Positions 25,101 to 39,237 of a stretch of 64,000 nt of DNA are shown piece after piece; the first letter of the stretch is position 1; every line of letters begins with the position of its first letter. The translations under genes and the position numbers were made by a program. The notes beneath the pieces are model-generated. The model saw nothing but the letters and a program-made list of their open reading frames with translations. It was not told the DNA's origin and ran no database searches. Source of the DNA: Membranipora membranacea (taxonomy: Eukaryota; Bryozoa; Gymnolaemata; Cheilostomatida; Membraniporidae); the NCBI GenBank assembly GCA_914767715.1, contig OU612066.1:12653001-12717000 (forward strand), written 5' to 3'.

Positions 25101-28100
25101 ATTCATCTGTTGAGAGACTTGCTGTAGTGCTGTGAGAATCTACACTGTCACTTCTTTCTCGCATCAATCTGTGAGTAGAAAAAAACATTCATTGATTAAA
25201 TTGATGATACACAAGCTTTTACAAAATTTACGCACAAGAAATCAATCATAAAAAATTAAAAATAGTTTCTTGCCAATAATATGATGTCAACAACAAAGGT
25301 CACACCAAGGCCTCCAGGAACTCCTGGTGTTTCTGATATTGTTTATACAGCAAACAGACATTGTATCTCTGTGGGTATCCCAGCGATGTTTAGATATTCA
25401 GCTCAGTACAGGATGTTGGGTTTATTTGTTGTTGATAGTATTTTCTTATCTGGTTAGAGCATTTTGAGGTTTGGTTGAGCTATCGGTTGAATGAAAATTG
25501 TTTTGAAAGATTGTGGGGAGATTTTGGTCATCCTCATAACTTTATGTGTGAGCCAGTGACAGACGTACGACCATTAGGAGATCTGTTATTTAACAGCAAT
25601 ACGATCGATCGTATGACCTTGTCGGTGGATGAGAAGGCAGAGTTTAGGATTAGGAAGTGGATTCGAGATTCCTGAAGCTACGATCAGACATGCTGGAGAC
25701 AACACGAGCCGATGTGGTTAGGTGACATGAACTTTTTTCTATATCACTTTCACCATCGGACATCTTCTAGATGGTGGATTAATCACATAAAAACAACCTC
25801 CACTTTTTGCTATATGCAACATAACAAACAACAAACACCAGAGGCTTAGCCCAGCTTGAACCCACGACCATGCCATCACGACCATTGCTGTGTAATTCAC
25901 ACCTTGGATGGAATTGGCCTACTTTATTTTCAATTTTCTAAACAACAGGAGAGTCAAGCAGCTTTCCATCCAGAACAACAGATGTCCAGCACAGATAAAA
26001 TCAATATCTGTTTGAAAAACAGCAATTTTCAGACACAACCGTACCATAAACAAGGCATATGTTAAAATATCATTAAAGTCATAATCACCAGTTTAAGCCT
26101 ATAATTGACTAAAAATTGTTGAATGGGTGTTTTCTTCGGCTTCGCCATGTTGGACAGTTTGCAATGTACGACAATCTTTTCAGACCCGATGACAAAGGCC
26201 TGATGTGTTATTAACCTCCCAAGTTTAGTGCACTGCAAAACATCCTCCCGCCCTAGACGTTATCAAAACTACAACATAGCATGACAGCCATATCTTTTAT
26301 AGAAATAGAAACCCACTCAAACGATCAACAACAAACCAATTCAATCCACAAACAAAAGCTAATACCACAATGCACCTCTTTACTATAATTGAAATGACCC
26401 ACAAATTAATGCACCAATTAGAGAGCGGACAGTAAACTCAGCCATCTTGATTGTTAAATATCAATGGCCATGCTCGAATCAAAACTTAGGTGTCCGATCA
26501 AGCAGCAAAACAACATGCTAATGGAAGATCATGTGCCTCACACCAAAATAAATGATAAGGATGTTGTACCAATGAACTGAGAGGGAGGTGATCGCGGCAG
26601 AGCAGTCAATCGGTCGATAGGATAACCAAGTAATATGTAAAAACATATCCTGGATATTATTATAATACTCTACTACAGCTAATAAACATTCAGATACAAA
26701 TCTAACAGCTTCCATTTCCCAATATAAAGCACATCAACAGCAAACAAAATAATGGCTGATCCCCCAATAAAATAACGAGCAAACAACTGAGCTGACATTT
26801 GCTACAAACTTTGTACAATAACTGAACGAAGAATAAAGATGAGGGGAGGAGTCATGAGGGTGTTTGGGCACGCTTGTTCAGCTAAATTTTAAGTGTAATC
26901 ATTACCATCTTGAGCAGAGGCAGGATAATGACAGTAAATATTCAAATAATCAAACCAACAACACATAGTTACGCCTGTAATTACGTAATGAATCAACAAG
27001 CTTAACAATGACATACTTGGCTGTTATGATGATATAAAGGTTGAAGTATTTAGGTCTTGTTGACTTAGAGATGAGGTGGAAAATGGGCTGTAGGCGAAAA
27101 TATATCCGCTTGCTGCTAAAAACAGATTCTTTATGAGAAGTGACAGCCGAGGTGTAGTTGTGAATGTCCTATTAGTAGAGTGAATGTGAGATCGGTTTTC
27201 GGGTACTATGAGACCGTTGCTTAGGGCAGGAATCACCCATGCCCTTCCCTAAGACCTATAATTTTCACAGCTTGGTAAGATAATTTTCTTACCCCATAGT
27301 GCTATTAGTTCTTCCGTTTGATGATGTCACCGAATTACCAAACTGTCCAACCTTGTACAGACTTTGCCCGATGCGGTTCCTAAAATGGTGATAAGAGTGT
27401 TATTATTACAAACGATTGTACAACGGCAGGTATAAACACGGGTCAAGTTGTGTATTAAGTCAACACAATAGAAAGAATTTACACTGCGCGAGGACGAAAA
27501 TAATATTTTTCAAGAACCAAAAAATAGCAGCAGCGTTTATTTTTAAATAAGTTCAGTGGAACCCAAACAAAAGGAAAAATGTATTCTGTTGACATGACGC
27601 TACATAACATCTGCTGTGGCATTATGAGTTTGTTGTTTCAGATATGAGTTGTTATTGATAATTGCATAAGGGCTTCGACCAGTCAGTGCTATCACCTATT
27701 CATAAAAAAACTGATGGAGCGTACTCTGTTGTTTACAAAGTTATGTTGATTTATATAACCTAGTCTGACAATGAATAATGCCATTAACACTGATTGTTTG
27801 ATAAGAGAAATAATTTCTAATCACAACTGGAACGACATTTTCATTAGAATAAGTGCATTTCTAAAAAACAGCTCTTGAAATATGATATCTGTCAACTCAG
27901 TGAAAAGCTCTCAAAAGCAATTAGAATCACAAAATTTTCCCGATATATCCCAGAAAATTACAGGAAAATACGACGATGAGTACATGACATTTAGTGGTAT
28001 GAGAATGGTTGTTTATCCTACCTTATCTGTCTGGCATCGCTGCCGCTTCTCAATCTCACGCTGCCCGCTGTCTTTCTATCCATATATGACATACTGCGGC

Positions 28101-31100
28101 TTACAGGTCTGAAACTGTCCTCCCCAGGGGAAATCAGCGCCAAATTTCTACAATCAATACAGATGTCAAGTATGCTACACACTGTCTTATTTGTCACACC
28201 ATCGTATATACGTACATTTATAAGTTAATTAATGAATACTTGGTGAGATAAACAGCAAAACAAAACACTGAGCCTTTAATGGACACAAGTCTGTTATCAT
28301 CAGAAAATAGAATGCCAACAGTGCCACCCAAACAAAGTGAACTTTACAGAATGTTTGTTTCTTTTCTCAAACACACGGAGATCCTGCTGTGGGCTAGATT
28401 CACACGACGACAGGACACACTGCGACGCGGCGAGGATAACACCATCGCAATAATAAATCAGCAAAAGTTATTTATTGCTAATAAAAGCCACACTTGTCTG
28501 CAGTCACAGTAAACAATTGTTGATGTGGTGGTTCCCTAAGCTGTGTTTCTATATTTAAGCATCTGATCAAGGAGTAATTGCTGTTGCTCCTTGATCTGAT
28601 AATCTGTTCCGGGTGTGCTGCGTGGATATTAAGCTTAGCCTAATCTAGAGACAACAAATTGAAATATACATAAACATATATATACCTACTTAGAGAATTA
28701 CAGTTTTTATAATATGTTTATGGAAGTATATGACTCACTGCATAAAGGCTCTGAAGACGTGTTGAGCAATGAGAGCATCTTCCAGTTCCACCCACAGTTC
28801 TCCAGCACCAGTGTCAGCCACAGAGCTAAGGTCTAGGCCACAGTACTTGTCTTTGTGTACACAGTTAGTTATAACCATCAGCTGAGAACGACAAGAACAA
28901 AATAAGCCTGGTTAAACTTTTAATTGCTGAGAACATCTGACCGCATACTCGTAGAAAATGAAATCTGAAGGGCTTTGTTTTGACTGGGAGCGATGACAAT
29001 GCCTTGTGCAGGGTAATTAATAGGATGTTTTCCAATTTGGGAAAAGTAGAGAAGAACTTTCTAGGATGACAATTGAATTTATGGCACAATTTAGGAAATG
29101 GCACAAAACCTTTTCCTGTTATTCAACAAATTCTGTAATAGGATCATCATAATAACATCTCGATTCCAGTGAAATGTAGATTTGCTTCTTGGAAGAAATG
29201 CCGGTAACACAATCGTCTGATTCTATTATACACCAAGTTTTGTATAACTATAACATACTGGTAGTTCCAGAACCTGGTCCGGGCTTTTCTTAGACACGAG
29301 GGTAGCTTGATGTTCGTTAAGACACAGTTTGAACTCTCCGTCAAAAGGACATTTCATATTTCTTGTGTGTGCCTTGACATTCCACATGTGTTCTGAAATA
29401 AGATTAAAACATTTCACATAAGAAGCTTCAACAATAACAACAAGTCATCAAGTGATTGAGAGATACTAATTCCTACTTACAGCATAACAACTTATTTTTT
29501 TCTTTACACACGATTGCAGGGTGTTGTACAAAACAAAGGTATGAATCAGTATTATCACTGTAGAGATTGTTTGTAGTTGTTTGTGAGGCAAATCTAAGTG
29601 GAGTTTTGTTGATTCACAGAAGATCACGTATAGTGAGGATCTAAGTAAATGCAACTGAACTGAAACTTCAGTCCCTTGGGATTCTTGGTAACAATTCAAA
29701 GATAGCGCAACGTAAAAATTGCTGACGATCTTAATTGCCTGTAGGTCTTGGATTTGAGTCACGATGCCTGGATGTGACCAGGAGTGACTTGGTTTGTTAT
29801 TGTATTGAGCTGAGCAGTTTACTTACGGACAATGCTGCGAGATTCGTGTGAGGTGTGACTGAGAAGGCGCAGGTCTGTAAGCCACATGTCACGATCCTCC
29901 TCGCAATCGAATCCGATCTGGAAACTATCGTCTTTGGTAAATATTGTCATTCCGAATTTAGCTTTAGTGTCGGAAAATGCATTTATACTACAAAACAGAG
30001 AAAAAACACAACTGCATATGCACTTTTGCCAATAGTTTCATGTGATAGTGTGGTTTTTTAATGAAATTTCCTAAAAGCAGTCAAAATGATCTAAGAAATA
30101 TTTGATGAGGGTGTGCCGAGTTCAGGATGTTCAACGCACCAAAATGACAGAGATTGATTTTTGTTTTGCTCAAAACCAGACATAAATTATAAACATATAG
30201 TCTAGCTACAAAATATCCTAATCCGTTAAAATGGCTTTAACTTTTGCCTGCGCTGCACAATTTTGTGCTTTACACAAATCAATAACAAATGGTTCTCAAA
30301 CTTCAATATCCTGTTGCTAACCTTCATTAGCAAAAAAAGGAGATTTTATCAGAATAAGTCTTCGAAATCATTATGAAATATTTGGTAATATTTATGAAAG
30401 TTTAGTCATCTTACCTGAAGCAAGCTCGGAGGTATATTGTTCGTTTAGCTTTCTTGCGTTTAATCCACTGCGATTCTGTGTTATAGTACTCAAGGCGAGC
30501 TGGCGCTGTAGCTGAGTCTTTGTGTAGAACAAAAAACTTGTGTTTGTTTGTCTGTAAAAAAACATGAAAATCAGAGAATTACATTCGGTTTGTCGAATGG
30601 ATTATAATGGTGGTGCAATGATACTGCAATACAAGTGTTGAGTCTTACTGCTGTGGAAAGATGATATTAACTTTGTTTATGCTTATGTATTATTGTCTCT
30701 GAGATGTGTCAAATCATAATCACAGTGGAATTACATTGTTCCTGTTTTTGTCCAAATCATGAGTATGACAAAAACCTCAACTCTCAAATTCACTCAATTT
30801 CACAACACTGAACTTCACCTTATTCATAGATAAAATAAACATGATATTATGACATACAAACATCATCAGTTAGCAAACAATGACAAGTGGCTACTACCAA
30901 TGATTTCAACTACTGACGCTGCTAAGGTGGTAATGAAACAAGTGAGCTGGAAACGAGAACATTAATCAAAACAGCCTACTACCTATCAGCTAATTGCGTC
31001 AAGACGATGAGTAGAAGATGTTTCTTCATCAGGTGCCGGGATTGTAGCTAGCTACTCATGATGAGCAATAATATAGTCTATCTCTACGACAGATCGACAG

Positions 31101-32850
31101 GATGATAGAAAAAAACAAGCTAACCGCAATTTTAACCACAAACCTAGTCTCATCAACTGAAATTCTCATTGAAAACCACAGTCTAATATGAGAAACAATA
31201 CAACTAGACTTGAACAAACACGCTATCACTAGCCGAAACATTGTTTATTGAGATGATGAGTGAAAAAAACATTCACACATAGCCATCATCGTCATATAGT
31301 GCACGTTGCAAGCCTTTCACTACTTGAGCCGTACCACGATGACAAATTGAAAAAAACAACATATCCTCTGCTTTCACTCGCAAACCACAAACAAACTGCA
31401 ACATGTCTCCTTCATCTCAAACGGAGGAAGAGCTTTGAAGCAAAAAATAGCTTCCATCAACGGCTACTAGGAAAGTTATATAATTTATCTGACATCTGAT
31501 TCATTAGGAAAAGTCGGATAACAGAGCCAACTATAGACTAATATTAATCCAATGGTGCCAACTATAGCTTTATTTTAGGTTTTGGTATTTCAAGTTTAGA
31601 TCAATTAAGCGGATGGTCAGATTATTGGCCTGAACTACCCATCACCCTCCTTTATAGAGGTTATGATGGGGAATAAATCTGGATGAGATTTAGCAAAAAC
31701 ATCCTGACCAACGTAACCACATCGTTTACATCACCAGTTGCAACAAACAATAAACCACATAACCACCAACCAAAAGCTTTCTAACAACCAAGCTACGCTG
31801 GCGTTACGGTCCTACGCAAGAAACCTTGAGTCAGGTCGATGGAGAAACTGAAAAAAAAGGTTTAATCCCTCTTTGATAGCAACAGTACATTTCTATCAAA
31901 TCTTAAAAACAAAAACGGATTAGGAAGCTATCAAAATCTTTCCTCACAGTCATAACGTTGTTTTCCCATTAACATTTCCCATTAAAAGAGGGACTGCGCT
32001 TGCAGTTCTTTAGTTCCGTTACATGCGTTAATTTGACAAAATTGCACACAACTTGCTCGAAATTGTTTTGCAGTTTCTCTAGCTGATCAGCATGGAATAA
32101 TGAACAAACTGTAGTAGTTACCAGAAAAGTAAGCAAGCGATCAGTTTTTGGACCATCTGTCACTTGTTAGACATTAGTATGTATGTGTATGATTAGATTA
32201 GTCTAAATCTAGCATAGAATTAGAAAAATAAACACAACAGACAGAAAACCTATGCCTCGCACAACAAACAATGGCAGAGCAAAATTTAGTCCTTCTTCTA
32301 CATGTCTGTACTCGGGGCAGGCACACAGATACAAAGCCGGCAAGCTAGTTCAAAAAATAGTATCAATTCAAAACAAAGGTCATCGCCTGTGAAAAGAACA
32401 AAGATAATGGCCCACTATACACACACACACAGACTGTGTGGTGTACCAGCCAATAGGGACCTCACGGCTCACACTGATGTATGAATGACCAATTTTTTTT
32501 ATCTATCACTGGGATAATTATAAGGTCTATCGAGTAGTAAAATTAGGTAACTCAGTAACCAAGTTTACTTAAAACATATAAATCAACGTTAGCGAAAATA
32601 TTTTGTAACTGATTATTTTGTGCAACCTCATACCTATTGATGAAGAAAAATGTTGTTTTGATCACAATCAGAGGCAATCATCAATGAGGTCGATCACTGT
32701 TCACACCGGCAATCCTAACCAACAAAAGCCATACAAACTGCCGAATATTGAGCCACCATATTTGATTGATCCTGACACTCTGGTAGACAGACTACTCAGT
32801 AAACTTACCTTCACTTTTTTCAGCATTGCGTGTTTGCATACGGAAGACAT
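22157..32850 (-). CDS. IRS: Insulin receptor substrate (IRS)-like adaptor: PH, PTB, ten YxxM motifs
   Basis: This is a docking protein that a receptor tyrosine kinase phosphorylates to recruit PI3K and Grb2. Exons in transcript order: 32850-32809, 30551-30415, 29987-29827, 29392-29259, 28881-28739, 28108-28022, 27379-27293, 25168-25011, 24465-24256, 23919-23752, 22956-22157. All are GT-AG, total 2,127 nt, 708 residues. PH domain about 8-110 (HKFFVLHKDS, LEYYNTESQWIKRKKAKRTI, DRDMWLTDLRLL). PTB domain about 116-205 (FKLCLNEHQATLV, GAGELWVELEDALIAQHVF). YxxM tyrosines: 304, 332, 351, 363, 373, 432, 524, 537, 644, 694. YANL at 514 is a Grb2-type motif. The middle is Ser/Thr-rich with RPVSRSGS-like sites. 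PH-PTB spacing and the PTB sequence match IRS1/2 and Drosophila Chico. The start is uncertain: in-frame ATGs also occur at 32,877 and 32,898, and the frame stays open to an acceptor at about 32,946. The 87-nt exons 6 and 7 are the least certain. Family assignment is firm. Confidence 0.92.
25475..25675 (+). other. Unsupported open frame in an IRS intron
   Basis: A 66-codon open frame on the strand opposite the IRS-like gene, within its 2.1-kb intron 7. The product has mixed, globular-protein-like composition ending in a charged RIRKWIRDS tail, but no family is recognised and no splice partner was found. It is most likely chance. Confidence 0.12.
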
Positions 32851-34150
32851 GATGTTGTTTGTTGCGGATAAATCCATTTGTGTGTCTGTAGCACCCATAG
32901 ATGCGTATAAATAGTCAGCAGTCCTTGCTGTAGCTAGTGTGTACTGCTGAAACACGTACAAAACAGCATGAGATGAAACATTTGCCTCGAGTGAGCGCGA
33001 TAACAACAATGTAGGGCAAAAATCTCAGTCTGAGATTAACCTTATTTTGAACAAAAGCTTGATACAGGCAAGTGTTATGTAGTCAGCACTCAGTCAGCAA
33101 ACAAAATCTCACGTCAAAAAAGCAAGGTCAGTGCACATTGTCAATTTTCACACATGTCAGGAAACAATACATTCGTGTATTATGTGTACCGGATAAAAAA
33201 CAATGACTGTACACACACACTAATACAGTGTAACCAACTCAATCTCATGTTAATTTCCTATGATTGACGCAGGATGCCCACATCATAAAATATGGAACAG
33301 TTTCAAGGGAATGAATCGTGTCACAGAAGTCATTATCGCTTAGAAACGTGAACCAGTATAACTAAGTATTTTTGAAATCGGTGACGATACCCCACCAGTC
33401 CTTTTGAATACAAATTGGAAGCAGCTAAATGCGTTCAATAGCATCCAGTCTATCACTGAAAACCTTTGGTTATAATTATGCTCATATTGAGTACAACCTT
33501 GAGATTGTAGTCGGTTTTCATTCATTCAACTCTGACTTGTATGACATAATATCTACGTAAACAACCAAACAAGGTTGAAAAGCTTTCAGTTTTATAATAA
33601 TAATAATAATAGAGGTCTTACCTGTACCATGTTTTAGTGAAGTAAATAAATAGATTATCCAGTGTATAAATATATAATCCAATATTGTGAGAGCAGTTTT
33701 AGTTTTACACAAACTAATCAGACAATGTTTAGCTGCCACTTTTACTATTAGTCCAGTATAGCTTCAAGTCCAAGAGTCAATATAATACACATTCAACCAA
33801 GCATGCTAACTGTACTCAAATGAATTCTATCGTATTGGCATATCAGTCACAACAACTAAACAAATTCATGAAATGGGTCAAACAACCATCCAATAAGAGT
33901 GCAGTATTTATCAGATTAGTCATTCAGCAAATCAGAAAACAGTAAACAACCCATGAGAGCTTGAAGAGATAATAAAAATAGGGCAAGAGGTGCGCAGTTG
34001 TAAAATATGAGAGAAAAAGGGATGCAGATAAGAATTTGACCAATTTCTCAGTACAATGCCGTGACTTTGAATGAGGTCCTTGAAGAGGTGCTTTAGTATC
34101 ATTATCTTGTGCTAGCTGGTAACTGACTATTTGGGTCCTGACTTCCTTAC

Positions 34151-34256
34151 CAGATAAGATGAATCGGATGCCGGCTACCGTAGCACAGACTGCAGCCCAA
34201 AACAGGGCTAAGAGTGCACGGTTGTTTGCTATGAAAGCATACTCTGCCAGTATGTA
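34151..34256 (-). CDS. Candidate transmembrane-helix exon of an unrecognised gene
   Basis: This 106-nt block has a good acceptor (pyrimidine-rich, ending AATAG) and a good donor (TCTG followed by GTAAGG). Read in phase 0 it gives YILAEYAFIANN and then RALLALFWAAVCATVAGI followed by RFILSG, which looks like a membrane helix flanked by basic residues. The neighbouring exons of the gene could not be joined with confidence, and a second frame is also open. Without a protein match it could be a chance open stretch. No function is assigned. Confidence 0.3.
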
Positions 34257-37137
34257 CTATTAAAAGCAGCAGGTTTTTTATGCTAAAAAATATTTTTATA
34301 GATTAGCACCTCTCGATATCCCGATTTCAATCATCTGCCCAGTGGATACAAGAGAGCAGCATAAAAAAATATTCTGGCAACATGGCTCATAAAGTGTATC
34401 AGATGTTGATGTATATATGAACAAAGTGCCCTTCACCCCATATATGTATATATATATATATCTGTCCCAAACAGAAAACAATAATATCATGTTTATCGGC
34501 AAACTGGAAGGCCTTGGGGAAACTGTCCTGACTTGACACCCAAATAAAATATCATGAATCGACAGGAGGATTATTGTGACAATTATTGAAATCTATTTGT
34601 GGCATCATAAAGTTAAAAAAAACAGAAAAATAGAGTTTTACCATTCATAGTACCAATCTACCCGACCATCTCAATATTGATTGGAAGCTACAAACCAACA
34701 ATCTTGGATTACAATTGTAATGATTTTTTCTCGAGTTTTGAAAATAATATATTTTAAACAAACTTTTGATTATAAAATACATTTTATATACTATGGAGAA
34801 CAAAAGAGAAATGATATGAACTTTGAGAACCTTGAAGTGAACTATATTTCCTAATGGTATACATTCTAAAGTATGTAATATATTGATAAAAGTAAATAAC
34901 TGCACAGTGCAGATGACCAGTGCAATATTGATTGAATAAATATAATTGTAAATTGGGATGTCATGTAAGAATCGAGACGATTTTTAAGAAAAAAAATAAG
35001 TGAGACTTGCGTCACAAAATGTGTTAACCGATTAAGCTAGACTATTTCTGAAATGAAGCTACAAATTTTACTCTCTATACCCCGAGCTTTATTACCGCCA
35101 ACCGTAGTATAGTACCATTACCAGTGCCAGTACCAGTACCAGCAACCGTAGACACATATTATAGTATAGCGCGTGCCACAAGATTTGACAGACAAACAGG
35201 ATCTGTTCCTACAGTTTTCCATTCTTGGACTAGAGAGTACATACGTCTGCTAGCCGGAGACCAAAGGTGGATGTACTCTTGTGAGCATGTGGCTTTCATG
35301 GTGTTATGAATAAGACACCGACTTATGGAGTATGGATTATACTTGTGTTTTATTATAGCATCATGGAGTACTCAGTGAAAGTGTTTATTAGAAATTAATT
35401 CATCCATCTAGGCGATAAAAGTAGTGGGGACAAACAACTGGATATAATATGGCCACTTGAGTTTTTATAGTCGATTCTCAGGTTTTCTTAGAAATTTTGT
35501 TGGCCTGTCAGAATTATTGAATACAAGTATTATAAGTAATATTTTTAAATTCCTGTAGGAGCAAACTCATTAGAAATCGAAAATCTCTCTAATAAAAAGA
35601 GTAGAACAGTATCATTATCAACTAATAACTGCGGATGCTAATTTTGCTTTATAACCTTGGGCAAAGAAAAAAGATGAGTCCAATTTGTTACAATGATGAT
35701 CCATTACGGATTTGGTAAGTGATGTTTTTCAAAAAATTCCATGGCAATGAAGCTTATTTGAGAGGAGCTGAAATCGAGAGGTTTGAAAATCTGGTGTGGG
35801 CATTAGAAATATTAGATAGACATTACAACACAACATAACTGGGTGTATTCACAGAATTACCAGGTTTGCTTTTCGTGGGTTGGGTTGTCAACTTCAATCA
35901 CCAGCATCTAACCACTTTCTTTCCCCACAGACCCATCTCACGCATAGCCTGGGGTTACCAAAAACGTATATGGGTTATATACGGGTACCTGTGCCATTTG
36001 GTTGTTTATACTTCAAAAGCTTGTTTGTGTGCGCAAGTATGTGATTTACAATGTCAATAACCTTGTCGAGATAAATCAATTTTCTAAGGCAGGCCGGCAG
36101 ATTATCTCGGTCCCAGCAACAACATCTGCTACCATACTATAGGTCTATGACTTAAATCTTATAAATTGTAATACGTGTGCCAGACCGAAATTAATGATAA
36201 ATCTTCAAGTTCGATGGCTCGCGGAGTTGGTATAATTCTCATTAATTATACAAGAAAGAAAAGAAGCAGGTTAGGCATGGTAATCAGTTGTAGAGTTACA
36301 TCATTTTCATTGAAATCAATTGCATGCCAGCGAGTGCTTTATGCAACAACATCTCTGTTATGTATATAATCGTTAGTGAAATCATGGATATCTCCAAGGA
36401 GAGAGTCAATGATTGGGAGGTAGCCTTCCAGACAAAGACCTTTTAATGCTTTTGAGACGCTGCTTGTAGGTCTGCCTTAATCTCCCAAAATGATTTCATC
36501 AGCAACTGCCTACATGATGCTCCCTGTAAACAAACACCCATCCTGCTGAAAACTACAAAAATGTTCCTGACAACAGAGGATATAAACCTCTCCCAACCTC
36601 CCTGCTGACACTGGTTGCAAGGAATCAGAGATTAGAGTTGCCCTATCTCACATTGAGAGAGGACAAATCTGAATTCACAAGCAAAACAATCTAGGCTGGT
36701 AGGGAGGGTCTCATCAGAGGGTTTTGGACAATCTCTCTGGTCTTATGATCTCATTGTATTAAGACCGGAAGCTTCAATTCAGAGTAACAACTTGTAATTT
36801 GTATTTTGTTCTCTGTGTTTGAATAACCATAGGACAGCTGAAAGTTTCAAAAAGGGATTAAAAATAACCCAAAATATAATATCAATCAAAAACATTCCAA
36901 ATTGATAAAAAATGTTATATCTGATGACACAAAACGGATAATTCTTTGTTCTAGTTGTTTTACATTCAACTATAACTTTTACCCAAAACTAGTAATGGAT
37001 AATGTATCATTTCATGGCCGTGTAAGATTGATGGTGTGTTTACTTTGTAACCTCAGCGGTCATGAAAGAAAAACACAAATACATGTAAACAAAGAAGTGT
37101 ACTCACAATAGCCAGATAGCCAGATAGGCAGATTTTT

Positions 37138-37265
37138 GGAACTGCTCAATCCAATCTGAGAGTTAGCCTGTCTTGACAAGCTGTCGTGGTGGGGGGGAGA
37201 ACAAATTTTCCCCGCAATAAAGGTTGTCAAGATAGGCTAACTCGCAGATTGGTATGAGCAGTTCC
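37138..37265. mobile_element. MITE-like element with 42-bp imperfect terminal inverted repeats
   Basis: Arms at 37,138-37,179 and 37,224-37,265 are inverted copies with few mismatches; both contain TTAGCCTGTCTTGACA or its close reverse complement. The 44-base spacer carries a G-run. There is no coding capacity. The core TAGCCTGTCTTGACAAGCTG recurs at 42,719 in a shorter relative, so this is a family. No clear target duplication was identified. Confidence 0.65.
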
Positions 37266-38920
37266 TAAAGGATCTGTATAATACTTGCCGGTTTGAGGTC
37301 TGTTATTGTGCGTAGGGGGTAATATATCAACCAAATACTGACCAACAATGTTGACCCTAATCTCAATATCTCCAATCTTGATAAGAGAGGCGCAATAATT
37401 TATGAGGTGGATTCCTGTCACATTTAAGCTTTCTAAGTATCCCTTAATATACAGTAGTATTCAATGAAGAGCTATTGAGACACACCCCATTGAGACACAC
37501 GGTAGCTTCGTTTAGATTAATTGAAATTGATTGAGCACACACATTTACCTATTCAGATAATCTACTTAGTCTGAGCCTTAGTCTGAGTGAGGATTGCCGA
37601 ACAGAAGAAGGTAATCCACCTGTGCAGCTCAAGTAGAACCATAAACAGATCACTAAGTCAAGTGACTCTGTCTGATCAATAAAATGAGGGAGTTCATTGG
37701 TCTGATCCAGGTGGAGGGAGGCTTAGGCATAATACTACAAAAAGTCAGGTGTGCAAAAAACCCAACCCATTGAGCTCCAGAATTTTGTTTTGGTCTGTGG
37801 CTTCTCATATTATACTCAACGCTAAAATGTAAGCTCAGATTCGTAATTCCGTAAACATGTGCCTTTATTTGGTCTTACTAGTCAGAAAGATCAAGAATTA
37901 GAATAATATCATCATAGTTTTTGAATTGAACCCAATTTTCTGACCTAACCGTCTGTAATACTAAATTCTAAATGTTATTACTCCTTATTACCAACACAGA
38001 CAGGCTTCAACAGTCTCATTGCTTTCGACAACATACATATTGGCTGCTTGAGGTATTCTTCATCAAACTTGTGAGGGAAGATAACTCCAGTGTTGTATCT
38101 AATTTTACCAGACAGTTTGGGAAAAACACCCTGATCATACATACTCAATGATAGGTGCGGGTTGCTGGTAGCCGATTTTATGATGAACCATATCCCATTA
38201 AGCGATTGGGATGTGGTGGATAATGGTATGCAACTACCAGCAACCTAGTCAGACTGTTTGTTCTCTACTCATTCTCAGACTGCTGAGCACTTCCAAAAGA
38301 ATTTTAGCTCCTATTGTAATGATTGTAAGCAGTAGCACAATATCAGATACATCCTTATGCTCGATGTCTGGTGACACTCTGGTTAAAAGGCTCTATTATC
38401 CTGGTTGCCTGTTTTTATGATTATTTATAATCATAGAGTTATAACATACTGGTATGTAATAACTATATGACTCTATAACTATGATAATAACGGAGAGGAC
38501 ACCAACCATGTCTATGTTTTTTTGTTTATTATCTATTTTCCTAGAGCAGATGAGCTGGACAGGTAACTTCCATGTGTTTATTGCAATTCTCATTATGATT
38601 ATTTTAACAAATTGTTGGGTGTCCAAATCTGAGCCATATCTTGTATGTTAGAACCATGTTGCAAACTACAAAAAAAAACAATACACGTGCCTTCAGGGTT
38701 ACAAGACAAAACAAACAATATATATGTATTTAGAGTATGGAGATCTCAGGTTGTATTGAGTTCAGGTGCAGAGTTCACAGTTGACTACTCTTAAGAGTCC
38801 TAGTCGAGAAATGTCACATGAAGGACAACCCATTACAGAGGAATGTGGCAAAAAGCAGGTTCTCAATCTCCTGATTCGATATTTGCCATCCTTCTACCAC
38901 CAGCAGTCCACTATGCTCTT

Positions 38921-38951
38921 ATATCTATATATATATATATACATATATATG
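38921..38951. repeat. AT-rich (TA)n microsatellite
   Basis: An interrupted run of alternating T and A in otherwise non-coding sequence. A similar run is at 34,441-34,463. Confidence 0.85.
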
Positions 38952-39237
38952 CTCTCATATCTTCCCTTACTCTACATGTTATGCATCCGAGAGAGAGCAA
39001 CTCCAAATTCATGTGCAATTTCACTTAAAACCGGGATCTAGCTGTCTTTGAGGTATAATTTGGATAAAAAACACAACTTGAATTTATGTATCACAGCATC
39101 ATATCAAAGAAGGTCAAAACACTGCAAGTTTGCAGGATATACTGCATAGTCTCAAACTAGCTCCAAGGGCCCTGTCCTGAACCATTCTGACATGGACTAT
39201 TAATGGTTGCGCTGCTTGCCATCAAGAATGGCAACTC

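Larger units (their letters stand above)
33000..39237. other. Mostly non-coding region upstream of the IRS-like gene
   Basis: About 6.2 kb without a recognised gene. It contains a TA-rich microsatellite at 34,441-34,463, another at 38,921-38,951, an inverted-repeat element at 37,138-37,265, and a group of minus-strand open segments with splice-like borders (34,151-34,256; about 37,244-37,410; about 37,990-38,408) described separately. IRS non-coding 5' exons may also lie here. Confidence 0.5.
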
